Of a DNA stretch of 64,000 nucleotides, positions 10,409 to 20,353 are shown in pieces. Origin of the DNA: Prorocentrum cordatum (Eukaryota > Sar > Dinophyceae > Prorocentrales > Prorocentraceae); contig CAUYUJ010017803.1 in the NCBI GenBank assembly GCA_963575745.1, positions 83,501 to 147,500 of the forward strand, written 5' to 3'. The notes beneath the pieces were generated by a model. It was not told the DNA's origin. It did not search any database and worked only from the letters and a program-made list of their open reading frames with translations. Within the stretch, counting starts at the first letter, position 1. Each line of letters begins with the position of its first letter. The position numbers were made by a program, and so were the translations under genes.

Positions 10409-10681
10409 GTCGCAAACTATATACTTAAGACAAAATGGCTGCGGAATGGAATGTTAGTTTATATCCAGGGGCTGTAGTTCTGTTGAGGTATTGTTTTTTA
10501 TTGGCGTTTTTCTTGCTCGATGCTGTTGTTGTTGTGGTTGTTGTTGTTTTTTTGGGGGGGGGGCTTGACTCGTTTGTGATTTATTTTCATGTTTTGTGAT
10601 CGCCCCCACAATGAGAGATGCTCACATCTCCCCGAAATCGTGTCTGACAGGCAAGCGCGACGAAGCTCCAACATATCCAGC
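10409..10681. other. Intergenic gap with homopolymer runs
   Basis: The region holds TTG repeats (10520-10545), a T run followed by G9 (10543-10562) and moderately AT-rich sequence. No gene is seen. It separates two minus-strand transposon ORFs and could hold a poly(A) signal for one and a promoter for the other, but no motif supports this. Confidence 0.35.
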
Positions 10682-12070
10682 TCAAAGGTTGATCGACTCC
10701 TGCTCGCGCTGGCTCCTGACCTTCTCGAGGTGCTCCAGCCACGCGGAGTCGTCGCTGTCGCCGTCGGAGTCGACCTTGACCACTACCTCCTTGTCGTCGC
10801 TGTCCCCGATCGGGGAAGACGACTTGGGCTTCTTGCTGGGCTTCGCCGCGCTGGAGGCTGACGCTTCTCTCTTCGAGGCCGCCGGTGCACTGCTGCTGGA
10901 CGCCGCCGCCGCCTCGCCGCTAGACTGGGCTTTCGATGGGCGGCTGAGCGATGCCATGAACTCGTCACGCTTCGCCGTCAACGAGTCGCGCTCGATCAAC
11001 CCGAGGATGTAATTCTGCAGTAGCCCGACCGTCTTCGCCATCACGTCCTTGCGGTATGCGTGCGTGCTGTCGTGCCCAATGATGACCTGGAGGATCTGCT
11101 TCTTCTTGCCAGGCATATCCTCGATGATGTTGTCAGAGTGGACGAGAATGACCAAGCCAATAGCCTTGTCGACCTTCTTCTGGATGGTAACTTGAGCGCC
11201 CGTGTCAATATGTTTGCCTGTCCACAGCGTCCCCTTCGTCTTCTCGAAGCGGATCTTGGTGTTCACCTCGAACTCCTCGTTCGTCATGTCCACGATCTCC
11301 TTGACGTCTTCCTCGGAGAACTTCGCGATGATGAAGCCCTTCGGGTCGCTCGAGCTGACCTCCACGTCGTCCGTGTACTCCTTCTTGTTGGGCTCTGCGA
11401 GCGGCGCCCTGAAGGCTTTGCAACCGTCAGCGTCCCAACCGTACACGTACTCCGTTGCTGGTTGAACCCCGTCAGCGGCAGCTGCACCTCCTTCTGGATC
11501 CCCGTCGTCGTTGCCGTCATCGTCCGAGCTGCCGTCGTAGAACTCCTCGTCTTCCTCCTCGGGGTTCTCGTCGTCGCCGTTGGGCTGGGCCTCCATGTTC
11601 ATCATCTGGACAACCCAGGCGGGCGGGGCCGCTCTCTGCCTCGCCTGCGAGATGTGCCTCATCATCTTGTTGAGTCTGTTCCACGTGACTGTCACCCACT
11701 CTTTCTGCTGATCTCCAAGAACCAACTCGAGATCCTTCAGCGCCTCCTGGAAAACCGACTTCTTGAAGGACAGTCCGCCGAACGTTGTGTCCAGCTCCTT
11801 CCACATGTTCGTCAGAACAGCGATCTTTTTGACCTCGAGCCCCCCTGTTCCTGTCTCGGCGTACGGCGGTACGCTGCTCGGACTAGTGATGTGCTTCTTC
11901 AAGACCTCCACGAGGTCCTCCTTGGCAGCAGGCCGACATGGAGCACGGCCCGCCATGTCCCTCGAAGAGCGAGCCGACCCCGAACACTCGCTTGAATCAG
12001 TATGGCCGCGGACGTCACGGGAGCTCTGGGAGGCTTCTCGGGGCTTCAGGGGCACTCTGAGGGAGGCCAC
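10682..12070 (-). CDS. Transposon accessory ORF 2 (unknown function)
   Basis: 462 codons. It has a folded-looking N-terminal part (LVEVLKKHITSPSS, VLTNMWKELDTTFGGLSF, WNRLNKMMRHISQARQ), an acidic low-complexity stretch at about 170-195 (ENPEEEDEEFYDGSSDDDGN), a second ordered region at about 210-360 (YVYGWDADGCKAFRAPLAEP, KGTLWTGKHIDTGAQVTIQK, ILQVIIGHDSTHAYRKD) and a Ser/Ala/Lys tail with SKKPKSSS, a possible nuclear signal. Its first ~25 residues come from the 66-bp tandem repeats, so the true start may lie downstream. No family was recognised. Confidence 0.55.
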   Translation of the reverse strand: MASLRVPLKPREASQSSRDVRGHTDSSECSGSARSSRDMAGRAPCRPAAKEDLVEVLKKHITSPSSVPPYAETGTGGLEVKKIAVLTNMWKELDTTFGGLSFKKSVFQEALKDLELVLGDQQKEWVTVTWNRLNKMMRHISQARQRAAPPAWVVQMMNMEAQPNGDDENPEEEDEEFYDGSSDDDGNDDGDPEGGAAAADGVQPATEYVYGWDADGCKAFRAPLAEPNKKEYTDDVEVSSSDPKGFIIAKFSEEDVKEIVDMTNEEFEVNTKIRFEKTKGTLWTGKHIDTGAQVTIQKKVDKAIGLVILVHSDNIIEDMPGKKKQILQVIIGHDSTHAYRKDVMAKTVGLLQNYILGLIERDSLTAKRDEFMASLSRPSKAQSSGEAAAASSSSAPAASKREASASSAAKPSKKPKSSSPIGDSDDKEVVVKVDSDGDSDDSAWLEHLEKVRSQREQESINL

Positions 12071-12192
12071 GTCGTCGGGAGCTCTGGGACGCTTCTCGGG
12101 GCTTCAGGGGCACTCTGAGGGAGGCCACGTCGTCGGGAGCTTTGGGAGGCTTCAGGGGCACTCTGGAGGCCACGTCGTCGTCGTCGTCGTCT

Positions 12193-12225
<33 letters not shown>

Positions 12226-12232
12226 TCGCAGG
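12015..12232. repeat. Right subterminal ~66-bp tandem repeats plus CGT microsatellite
   Basis: A unit GGGAGCTCTGGGAGGCTTCT... ending GAGGCCACGTCGTC occurs three times (from about 12018, 12084 and, shortened, 12138), followed by (CGT)n to about 12227. It overlaps the 5' end of accessory ORF 2. It may be a transposase-binding region, but its motif does not match the left subterminal motif. Confidence 0.6.
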
Positions 12233-12493
12233 GCACCAACCATAGGACACCAGGGAAGGCAACGAGAAATCACGAGGGAAGGTCGCTCTCTATCTCTATC
12301 TCTTTTTCTCCCTCCCCCCCTCTCCCCCTCTCTCATGTTAATCCTGGTGGCAGGGGAAAGGTTAGGTGAGGGGGAGTTTTTTTTTGTTTTCCTAAGCTTT
12401 CCCATTCGCAACGAGTGTTCGCTGTTCAAAGTCAACGTATGTTAAGATGGTCTTAATATATGGACCTGCTTCTTAATTTTAAGAACCATAGTT
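12233..12493. other. Right subterminal spacer of the DNA transposon
   Basis: C/T-rich sequence (12290-12335), then AT-rich sequence up to the inverted repeat. No gene or promoter motif is seen. Confidence 0.35.
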
Positions 12494-12528
12494 TCGAGTC
12501 TTAATTTAAGTTGCCAGGCACCTCTGTG
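12470..12528 (-). repeat. Right terminal inverted repeat of the DNA transposon
   Basis: The reverse complement of 12494-12528 equals 4646-4680 exactly; 12470-12493 is an imperfect extension. Its bases accidentally extend the host ORF by a few codons (TEVPGNLN) to a stop. Confidence 0.9.
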
Positions 12529-15500
12529 TTATGGTGGTTCTCGGTGAAGCTGAAGTCCGGACCGTTGCAGTACTGATCCAAGACGTCTTCCCGCCCGGGG
12601 AGGGGGGTGAACCAGTCATATTCCCCCCTGGTCGGGTCCCAGGCCCGGACGTGCGTGGGCGGCTCGTCCCCCCGCTCGGTTGAGGGCCCCCCATGGAGGG
12701 CGGCCAGCCGCGCCGGTTGATCCTGTTCCGCCACCACGGGCTGGCCCTTCCAGCCCCCTCGGCGCACCAGCTCCCCCATGAGTGGGGCCGGCAGTCCCCG
12801 AGCGGGTCCCAAGTCGCAGCGGGCGTGGGGGCAGGCCCCCCCCCCTCCCTCACACCCCCGGTGGCTGGCGTAGTCCCAGCAAAGCAGGAGCCCCCTCTGG
12901 TCCCTGGGAGTAGCCCCCCGCGCCAGTGCCTTCCGCACCGCTCGGGCGTAATCCGGGGCTGTGGTGGGGGGGAGGGCTCCCGCCACGGGGGCTGTCCCCT
13001 CCCCTTCCCCCTCGATCCCCGGTGAAGGACTTCCTGGCTGACCTTCTCCCGGCTCCTCCTCCCGCAGTGTGCCGGCGGTAGTTTGGGCGGCGTGGAGGTA
13101 GCCACCCAGCATCTCCCCCTCCTCCGAAGTGGCGCTCTGGCTTCCCGCTCCGTCCCTTCCCGCCTCGAGTGGCGCGTCGGGGACCGGGTTGTCCCCGCCA
13201 GCCCGGGCGGCCGCCTCGCTCGGCGCATCCAAGGCCTCCTGGGTAGGGATATCAGGTAGCGGATCTCGCTCTCTTCGTCGGCCAGGCAGGTGTGGTTCTC
13301 GTTCAGCACGAAGCCTCCCGGCGGCGCACTCGCCGAGCGAGGCTGCGGGGCTCGGCCTCCGGTGGCCCCTGCCCTCCCACGCGAAGGGGGGGGGCTCCGG
13401 CGACGCCTGCCTCGCGGCCGGCCCCACCTCGTCTTCTTCCGGGTGGGGGCTCAAGGCGGCGCCCCACTCCAGGGGGTCCACCGGCGGGCTTGATGCTGCC
13501 GCCTCCTCCCCCACAGGGGGGGCCTCCTCCTCGTCCACCTCCTGCGCTCCTCCGCTCGTGCGCGGGTAGGCGCAAAGAAGGGCGTGGCCGAGGAGGGGGG
13601 AGGGGCCCCCGGCGGGTGGCTCCCGATTGGTGTTCGGAGGGGGGCGCAGGAACGCGCCAGGCCCGCGGGGGGGTTCTTCCCACCCACGTCCGCCCCTCGG
13701 ACGCACGGACCCGGGCCCGGGGAGGGTTCCCCCGCCCCGAGACTGGCAGGGTCCGATCCTCCCCCGACGAAGGCGCGGGGCAACGATCCGATGGTAGTAC
13801 TCCGTGGGGTCCTCGACGACGAACGTGCGGGGGATCTTCGCGCGGGCTCTCCCGCGCACATCCGGGGCTGTGGCATAGGCCGTCAGCTCCGGCAGCGCGG
13901 TTGGGTGGGAGCCAATCTCGGCCTCCACGGACCGGAGCTCGTCCCGCATCTTCGCCCACCAGTGCCACGTGAGCTCCTCCCAGACCTCCATCAAGCCGGC
14001 GAGGGACAGGTACTCTGGCCGGTCTTGATGTTCGCGTAGCAAGAAACGTAAGGCGGTGGTCCTGGGCAGTGAGTGCTCCTGCCCATAAGTCAGGGCGAAC
14101 AACCGGATCTGCGTCTGGGCGGCCTCCGCCCACGTGCCAAGGTCTGCGGGGGCCGGCGAGGGGGGCTCCCTCCTGTGTCCTTCCGCGGCGACGAGGGGCC
14201 CGGCGTCCGCGCCCCTTGCGACCACGAAGTCGGCCACCGTGAGGGCGTTCGGGTCGGCGGGCCCCGCCTTAGGGGCACCCATCAGGCAGGCCGCCAAACC
14301 ATGCGCAATCCGGTTGCTGAGCGGGAGGGGCCAGCCGACCCCTTCCAGCAAGGCGAGGGCCCCCCGGCCGTGCCCGCGCAGGGTCAAATAGAGCTCCCGC
14401 CCAAGATGGGCAGGTCCCACGGCCACCTGGAAGGTGCCGCATCCCCGCGCGAGGTGGCATACCCTCCGCGAGGCCCCTTGGAGGTATATGAGGTCCCCCC
14501 CCCCGTCCTCTCCCCTCGCGGCGGGACGGCGCGCCCGCAGGAGCGCGGGAACGGAGGAACCCTTTCGCTTCCTTTCTCCGGGGACGACGGCCTGAGCCGA
14601 TTCGGCGGGGGGCCCCTCCACCGGCTGGAGGGCGCGGGGGCTCTCCCCCCGCCTCCATGGGGGCATGGGGCGGGGGTCCTGGGGCTTCAGCGGCAGCTTG
14701 GGGGAGGTCCCCCGCGGTCGGAGGGCGAGGGCCCGCGCCGCGCCCCCTGCCCTTCCCCGTAGGTCAAGTTGGGCAGTGACCTCCTCCAGCCGAGGACGCA
14801 CCGAGGGGAGGAGGAGCGGATTCTCCAGGTGCTCCCGGGCCTGCTCCAGAATCGCGGTCCGCACTCGGTGTGGCTTCCGGCCCACGGCTGCCGCCACCTC
14901 CAGCATCTTCGCCCCCGTCGGCTTGCCTGGGGCACCCGCCTGGAGGTACAGCCCCAGCTCCGTGCTGTTCGGCTCCATCACCGGCGTTCCCCCCGCTCGG
15001 CGCCCCGGGGTGTGGCCCCTCCCCAGCCTCAGCAGCTCTTCCTTGCTTGAGGGCGTGTGGAGCAGGCGGGCGATGCGACCGCCTCGAGGGGGCGGGGGGG
15101 CAGATCCTCCCTCCGCGCGCAGGATGGAGCGCGGCCCCCCAAGGGCGTTGCACAGCGCTTCCCCTCCCCGAGCTTGCTGCCCGGGAGGGATAACCCGCGC
15201 GTAGGGGTGGGGAGGGCACCTACAGGTCAGGAACTTCGCCCACTGCAGCAGGTCGGCCAGCGTACAGGGCTTCCCACCACCCTCACTTGCTTCCCCCAGC
15301 TGGGCATAGGTGGCCTCCGTGAGTTCCTGGGCGTCAAATGGGGGGCGGGAGGCGTTGAGGCGCCCCTCGGAAGAGAGGCTCCAGGGTCCCACCGCCCATA
15401 GTGGGAACGTCAGCTCAACCTCCACTCCTGGCATCCAAATCCCCGCCCAGTCCTTCTCCCCTCCTCTCCCCCGCGCCTCTCCCCGCCCTATCCCTCGGGC

Positions 15501-15674
15501 AGTAGTGTAAGGGCGGGCGCCTTCCCCGGTGTCGGCGGGCTCGTAGAGGCGGATCAAGTACTTCCGTCCGACCGTATCCCCCGCCTGGGTGGGGATGGTC
15601 GGAGGTGGCGTAGCCCTCCCCCCATTCACAATCGCGGGGGCCTCCCCATCACCCTCGGGGGGGCCTTCAGACAT
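12529..15674 (-). CDS. E0 gag-like protein with CCCH-like zinc finger, 5' half of the interrupted ORF
   Basis: About 1,049 codons of element sequence before the transposon junction. Ordered segments alternate with Pro/Gly/Glu-rich linkers. A helical block at about 490-620 (TQIRLFALTYGQEHSLPRTT, RPEYLSLAGLMEVWEELTWH) resembles a gag-like region I associate with dinoflagellate retroelements. Near 932-953 the pattern C-x8-C-x6-C-P-H (CWDYASHRGC ... CPHARC) is a CCCH-like finger, usually RNA-binding. The stop 33 bp upstream of the start separates it from the membrane ORF. Likely role: particle or RNA-binding protein of the element. The ORF continues at 4645 after the transposon. Strong GC bias at third positions explains many false ORFs on the other strand. 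Confidence 0.7.
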
Positions 15675-15707
15675 GAGTGCGCCCAGGACGCCGTGCGTCA
15701 GCTGGTG

Positions 15708-18095
15708 TTAGTCAGGCCCCGCCGGCACGCCAGGGGCGGCCGCGGGGTTAGGGGACACCTCGCTGGAGGCGGCCGGCTCCGCGGGCGGGGGGGAAGGAGG
15801 CTCCCCGGTTGTCCCCAGTGCGGGCCCCCCCTCCGCAGGGCCCGCAGTGGGGGCCGCGGAGGGCTCAGTGGCCGGCCCGGCATCACTTAGGCGCGCTGGG
15901 TCAAGGGGGGACTTGCTAGTATCCGCCCTTCCCTCCCCCTCTCGAGCAGGCTGCGGAGAGGGGTTCGCGCGCCTGAGGCAGAGGCGCTTCCCACCGAACC
16001 CGGGTTCCCCGATGTGCCAGCAGCCTGGCTCCGAGCACTGGAGGCTCAGGCGGAGGTTGTGGTACTCCAGGCCGTGGTAGCGGCACAAGCAGGCCATCGG
16101 TGCCCCTCCCCCGTTGCGCGGCCATCCCCGGGTGTCGGACGTGGGCCCGTCCTCGATGAGCAAAGGGGTGGGCTTAGGTCCCCTCCGATCCTCGCAAGTG
16201 CCATGCTTCTGGAGGCAACAGTACCCTCCCTTCGCGTCTACCCAGCCCACTGCTTCGGCCATGCAGGGTTCCCAATCGTCTTCTTCCTGCTGAGGTCCCC
16301 GGGGGTTCGCGGTGACCTGGCGCGGCCCCGGCCGGTGCAGGCGGGCCCCCCTCCGGCAACAGCAACAACCCCGGGCCAGGAAGGAATGGGCGATGCGCTG
16401 GACCCCGCCCCAGAATGCCCTCCAGAGGGCGCGGAGGCCGGCCAGGAAAGGGCTTCCCAGGTCCCTGTCCTCGGCGAGGTCGAGGATGGCCTTGGCGTCG
16501 ACCGCGGTATATTTCCAGAAGTGCATGGCGAAGGCGTCCACGCTGGAACAGCTGTCCACGGGTCCCGCCCTGCAGAGGTGGACCACCTTGCTGTCCGCAC
16601 CCTCCAGGCGGCGTCGGAGGTCAGGGTCCGCGCAGTCATGCACCCGGGCGTACGGGAAGTCCTGGCCCGCCCGCTTCTCCTTCCGAATGGGGTCGCCGTA
16701 CTGCCCTCGATCCAGGCGTACCCGCTGGCCCTCGACTTCAGCTACGAGGTGGTTGGGCAGCCTCGGGGGCTGGTCGCTCCTCCCACGGATGACGCCCTTG
16801 AAAAAAACGTCGTCCACGGGTTGGGCATCAGGCCCCCTCCAATCGAGGTCGAGGAGGAACCGGCGGTTGTCCTCCACCCGGGTGCAGAAGTCGCGGAAGG
16901 TGGGGGAGCGCCTCAGACGGCGGTAGAACCAGAAAAAGGGGCGGGCCAGGTGGTCGAGGAGGAGAACCAGAAAGCAGATTCCCATGGCGCCCAGGTAGAA
17001 GGAGCCCAGCACGTACACGCCTACCTTAAAGCGCACCCACCTTTCCCCCACAAAAACTGTCAGGCCGGCATCTAGCCATCCGTAGGACCACGCGATGAGG
17101 CGGGAGAAGAAGTTGGGGCTCGGGACGCTCCGGACCTCCAGCACCACTTCCCGGCGGCGGCCGGCAAACCAGTGGTTCTCCCACCAGAGGGTCGCGCCCG
17201 CCTCCTCCTGCTCCTCCTCCGTGGGGGTGGGAGAGGCCCACTTCAGCCACTCCACGAACTCCTCCGCGGGGATTTGCTTGGACCAGGGTAGCCAGTCCAC
17301 CCGGCTGCGGAGCGGGGGAGGTGTGCCCCCCGCGGAGGGCCGTATGCGGCGGGGGGACGGTTCCCGAGCCTGGCCCCGCAGGTGCGGGTGGGTCGGCGGG
17401 GGCGGAGAAGCTCCACCAGAACGGGGTCGGTGTCCCACCTGGGGTGTTCTTCGGCGGGGTCGGCGAGGGCGTCCTCCCTTCGGCGGGACTCACCGCCGGT
17501 GTGGCAGACGGGGGGGCTGGCGCGCGGGCCCCCCCAAGGGAGTCGCCCCAGCGTCCGGGCGGCACGTCCACGCTTGTGGGGCTGGCCTGCGGCGATGCCG
17601 GGGCGAACGCGAACGACGCGAGTTCCCCCCGCCAGAAGGGGGTAGACCACCCGGGGTGCTGCCTTGGGCCGAGCCTCCCGCCCTGGCGCATCTCCCCGGG
17701 ATGGGGGAGAGGATGGGGGTCAAAGTAGGGGCGGCGAGGTTGGAGGTGGTGGGGACGTCCCCTCCCTCCCCGAGAGATAGCTCGGGGTGGTTCCCGGCCT
17801 GAGCGGCGGCCGGGTCTGGGGCTGTGGGGGCGTCCAGCCCAAGGGCTCCCTGTCGAGGGGGAGACTGCTCCTTGGGGTCGCCACCCGGATAATGCTCTAG
17901 TGGATCAGGTGGGGCGTCATCCAGCCCGCAGGTGATAGGGTCCCGTGATAGCCAAACGGGGTGCCCGTATCCCCCCCGCGCCCCGTGGGGCGGGTGGGTC
18001 CCTGCGGCGAGACGGCCCACTCCACAGAGGGCCGAGGCGGCCGCACCCAGCGGAACCGCCAGCCAAGCCAGGCCAAACATGAGTTGAGGGGGCAC
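15708..18095 (-). CDS. E0 ORF1: membrane and Cys/His-rich protein (frame-split)
   Basis: Three frames in succession appear to make one protein of about 780 residues: 18095 to ~17640, ~17690 to 17400, then a 576-codon frame to 15708. The start shows a hydrophobic segment (MFGLAWLAVPLGAAASALCGVG), possibly a signal or anchor. After a Pro-rich linker come VDWLPWSKQIPAEEFVEWLK and a strong transmembrane stretch (VGVYVLGSFYLGAMGICFLV) followed by basic FYRRLRRSP. The C-terminal third holds Cys/His pairs (GYCCLQKHGTC, CLCRYHGLEY, QCSEPGCWHIG) that look metal-binding. ORF1 of E3 also has a hydrophobic segment after a basic region. Function unknown; membrane targeting is inferred. Confidence 0.55.
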
Positions 18096-18428
18096 CCCCT
18101 CCGCAAAAAGCTCTGCTTAGCCTAAACAGCTGCGGGAGCAGGGAGGAGGAGGGGGGACAGAGCACTACTGCCAGGGGGAATAAAATCGTTTAGGCGCATG
18201 CCAAACGAGACCAAAGCTGAGGCCTCACTCACACCGGACAACGCCCCAGACATGTGAACCGATCTGGCAGAATCTGAAAGCACGCGACCACGCATCTGCA
18301 AGGAGTCGATTGGCCAAGGCGAATCGCGGAATGCTTGCGGGGGCCACTGCCCCGTCACGGAGTATGCATGGTCCTGCGCGCCCCTCGCTCGAGCTACGAC
18401 CACCTTGGGCGGGTGGGGGCGCAGCGGG

Positions 18429-18535
18429 GCCAAACTAATATACACATACATAGTCGTCCAAAGGCCGAGACGAGACGAGATGAGACCCAAGGACATTCCG
18501 AAAACCATCTAGCAAGCTCGTCCGATTTAGGAATG
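18429..18535 (-). repeat. E1 terminal repeat A2
   Basis: It shares a 32-base identical core (18476-18507, centred on GAGATGAGACCCAAGGACAT) with 23716-23760. Overall identity to A1 is about 87% over 97 bp, same orientation. It lies between the B1-like and B2-like segments. Confidence 0.85.
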
Positions 18536-18639
18536 GCCGGCCCATCTCTACTCCGACCCTTCTCAAGGGAGGCAGCGCGCGAAGCGTGCAGATCAAACGC
18601 GCAGAACAGTTTGACAAAGGAGTCGATGGGCCAAGGCGC

Positions 18640-19052
18640 TCCACGCCGCGCGGCAAGGGTGGCGGGGGTTTCGCCTTCGCGAAGGCCGCCAGCAGAGCGG
18701 GGGCCGACCCCGGGCCCTCGACCCCGCTGGGCTCCTCGAAGAGGTCCACCACGCGCTCGGCAAGGAACCAATCAAGCTCCTCCTCAGACAGCTGGCCCAG
18801 GCCGAGGCCCAACGCCGCGAGGTCACTGCTGAAGGCGCTGAGGGCCGCGGCGTACCTCTGCGTGACCACGGGCCTCAGCGCGCTCATCAAAAAGGTAATG
18901 ATGCGCCCGCGGCGCCTGCCAGGATCCTCGGCCATGCCTTGGCAACTCCAGTGCCCTCGCGTGAGCCCGCGCGCAGGGGCGAGCCAGAACCTGGCACAGC
19001 TGCGGAAGGTAGCGGGCGAGCTGGGCTGTGCCGAAGCCCCCTCCAGACGCAA
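18640..19052 (-). pseudogene. E1 tyrosine recombinase, N-terminal core-binding part only
   Basis: The segment LRPVVTQRYAAALSAFSSDL followed by LGQLSEEELDWFLAERVVDLFEE looks like the helical core-binding domain that precedes the catalytic domain of tyrosine recombinases. Downstream the sequence goes straight into the B1-like repeat; no R...HxxR...GRW...Y box is found in any frame before the terminal repeat. The catalytic domain has therefore been lost by internal deletion. Confidence 0.55.
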
Positions 19053-19660
19053 GCCCGCGCAACCCTCGATGGCGATGGCGGTGATTGCAGCGACGCCCCA
19101 GTTCCTCCCTTAACGTGACATCATTCGTGACGACGGGCGTTGGCTTCGGAGATACACCACCATGGCGACACTGATCGAACGACGCGACATGCAGCCCGAA
19201 CTCTGTCACCCAGTCCACGACCTCCTGCGAGCACCAGAACGACGGGAACGGCTCGCACCCTGGATCTTGCGGACGCCCCTGCCCTGCCCATCCTCCACAA
19301 AGAACGACTCGCGTGAAAAGCTCGAGGCAGAACAGAAAGAGATGCGGTCCCAGCGCACAGGCGCGCTGCTCCGAATCAGTCAGTCCTGGCACTGGCAGCT
19401 CGGCTCTAGCCCGCAGCGGCCTCGGCGCCGGCAGGCGGTGCCTGGCGCGGCTCGCCGTCGAGCAGGGCGTCCCAGCGAAGAAGCCCGCGACGTTCCCGCT
19501 GCTGCGCAGCTCGCGCAGCTCGCGCGCGAGACCAACGCCGGTGAGGTCGCGGCTGCTGTCGACCGCCAGGTCGTAAGCCAGCACTTCAGCGAGGACAGCG
19601 CTCAGCGCCTCCTGCTCCGCGGCGTCGCACTAGCCCCCTCGACGCCTCGGCCCAGAACAG
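18823..19660 (-). CDS. E1 methyltransferase-like domain
   Basis: It begins in the frame of the preceding RNase H as FLYCCSGPRR (degenerate motif I, near 19660), then changes frame. The main frame reads GFFAGTPCSTASRARH (motif IV-like, with Cys), then FPSFWCSQEVVDWVTEFGLHV and FDQCRHGGVSPKPTPVVTN. The last block is the counterpart of DYCQYGEEWKKPTTLVTN in E3 and CDFCMFGTRWQNRTRF in E2. The PCS/SCT-x-SRAR element recalls the Pro-Cys motif of cytosine-C5 methyltransferases, though order and spacing differ from the classical enzymes. The ENP motif is not visible here. It sits between RH and YR. Confidence 0.6.
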
Positions 19661-20326
19661 CAATAGAGGAAGATCGCCTCGCGGCCGCCCCCGCCCCAAG
19701 GCGTCGAAGGAACGACCTCGAGGCGCGGCAGCGGCTGCGGCGGCTCCCACGGCTGTCGACCCGCGCGAACTCCGCGCCAGCTGCTCGGCTCGTCCGCGGG
19801 GTTCTTCTTGGTCGAGATCCAGAAGTGGAAGATGGAGATGCCGCCCGCCAGCTCGATGGCCGCCCCACGGCGGCAGCGTCGATTCGGATTTCGGCTGGCT
19901 CTGCTGACCTCGATGAAGGGGCCCCCGCACGGCGCGTTGTCGCCAGCGTGCAGCACGCGGCGGCCGAGCTCCGTAGGCCTGTGAAGGCGGGCCTCCATGC
20001 CCCACAGCTTCGCGCGGGCCTCCTCCAAGGTGATGTGATCCATGCCGCCAGGGCGCCCGACCTTGAACCGGCGCGGGGCGGGCGGCAACGTCACCCTGGC
20101 GAGGCTGCAGCGGCCCTCCATGTCCACGTCGATGCCGGTCGTCGAGCTTGGTGTAGGGCGCTCGGTGGTCCGCCCACTGAGCAATGTGCTTCATGAGACC
20201 TCCTCCACTGGCAATGTCGCCCAGGCCCTGCCGTGGCCCCCCTGGAGCCGCGTCAGTGCACTCCACGCGGGGGCGCCACTCAGCGTCCAGATCTTGCTCA
20301 GCAAAGGGCAGCAGGATGGCGGACAC
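19630..20326 (-). CDS. E1 RNase H domain (frame-split)
   Basis: Catalytic acids are spread over two frames: Asp in VECTDAAPGG (near 20254), Glu in ITLEEARAKL (near 20025), Asp in LHAGDNAPC (near 19940), and a terminal FHFWISTKKNPADEPSS with Asp (near 19794). The order and the final N-P-A-D-x-x-S block fit retroelement RNase H. The domain is not split by MT here, unlike in E3. A frame change at about 20180 separates the first Asp from the rest. Confidence 0.65.
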
Positions 20327-20353
20327 CAGCAGCTCGTGCCAGGCCAGCGGGCA

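Larger units (their letters stand above)
4646..12528. mobile_element. DNA transposon with 35-bp perfect TIRs, inserted in E0
   Basis: Both ends begin CACAGAGGTGCCTGGCAACT and match perfectly for 35 bp as an inverted repeat (4646-4680 and 12494-12528), then imperfectly for about 25 bp more. The flanking bases are TT on both sides (4644-4645 and 12529-12530), a possible 2-bp target duplication. Between the ends lie a transposase-like ORF and two or three further ORFs, all on the minus strand, plus subterminal repeats. CAC- ends with short target duplications and multi-gene content recall the CMC (CACTA/EnSpm) superfamily, but the superfamily is an inference. Removing it restores the interrupted ORF in frame, which supports a fairly recent insertion. 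Confidence 0.88.

Noticed and set aside
11060-11995. 311-codon plus-strand ORF
   Set aside because: Antisense of accessory ORF 2, Leu/Val-rich shadow.
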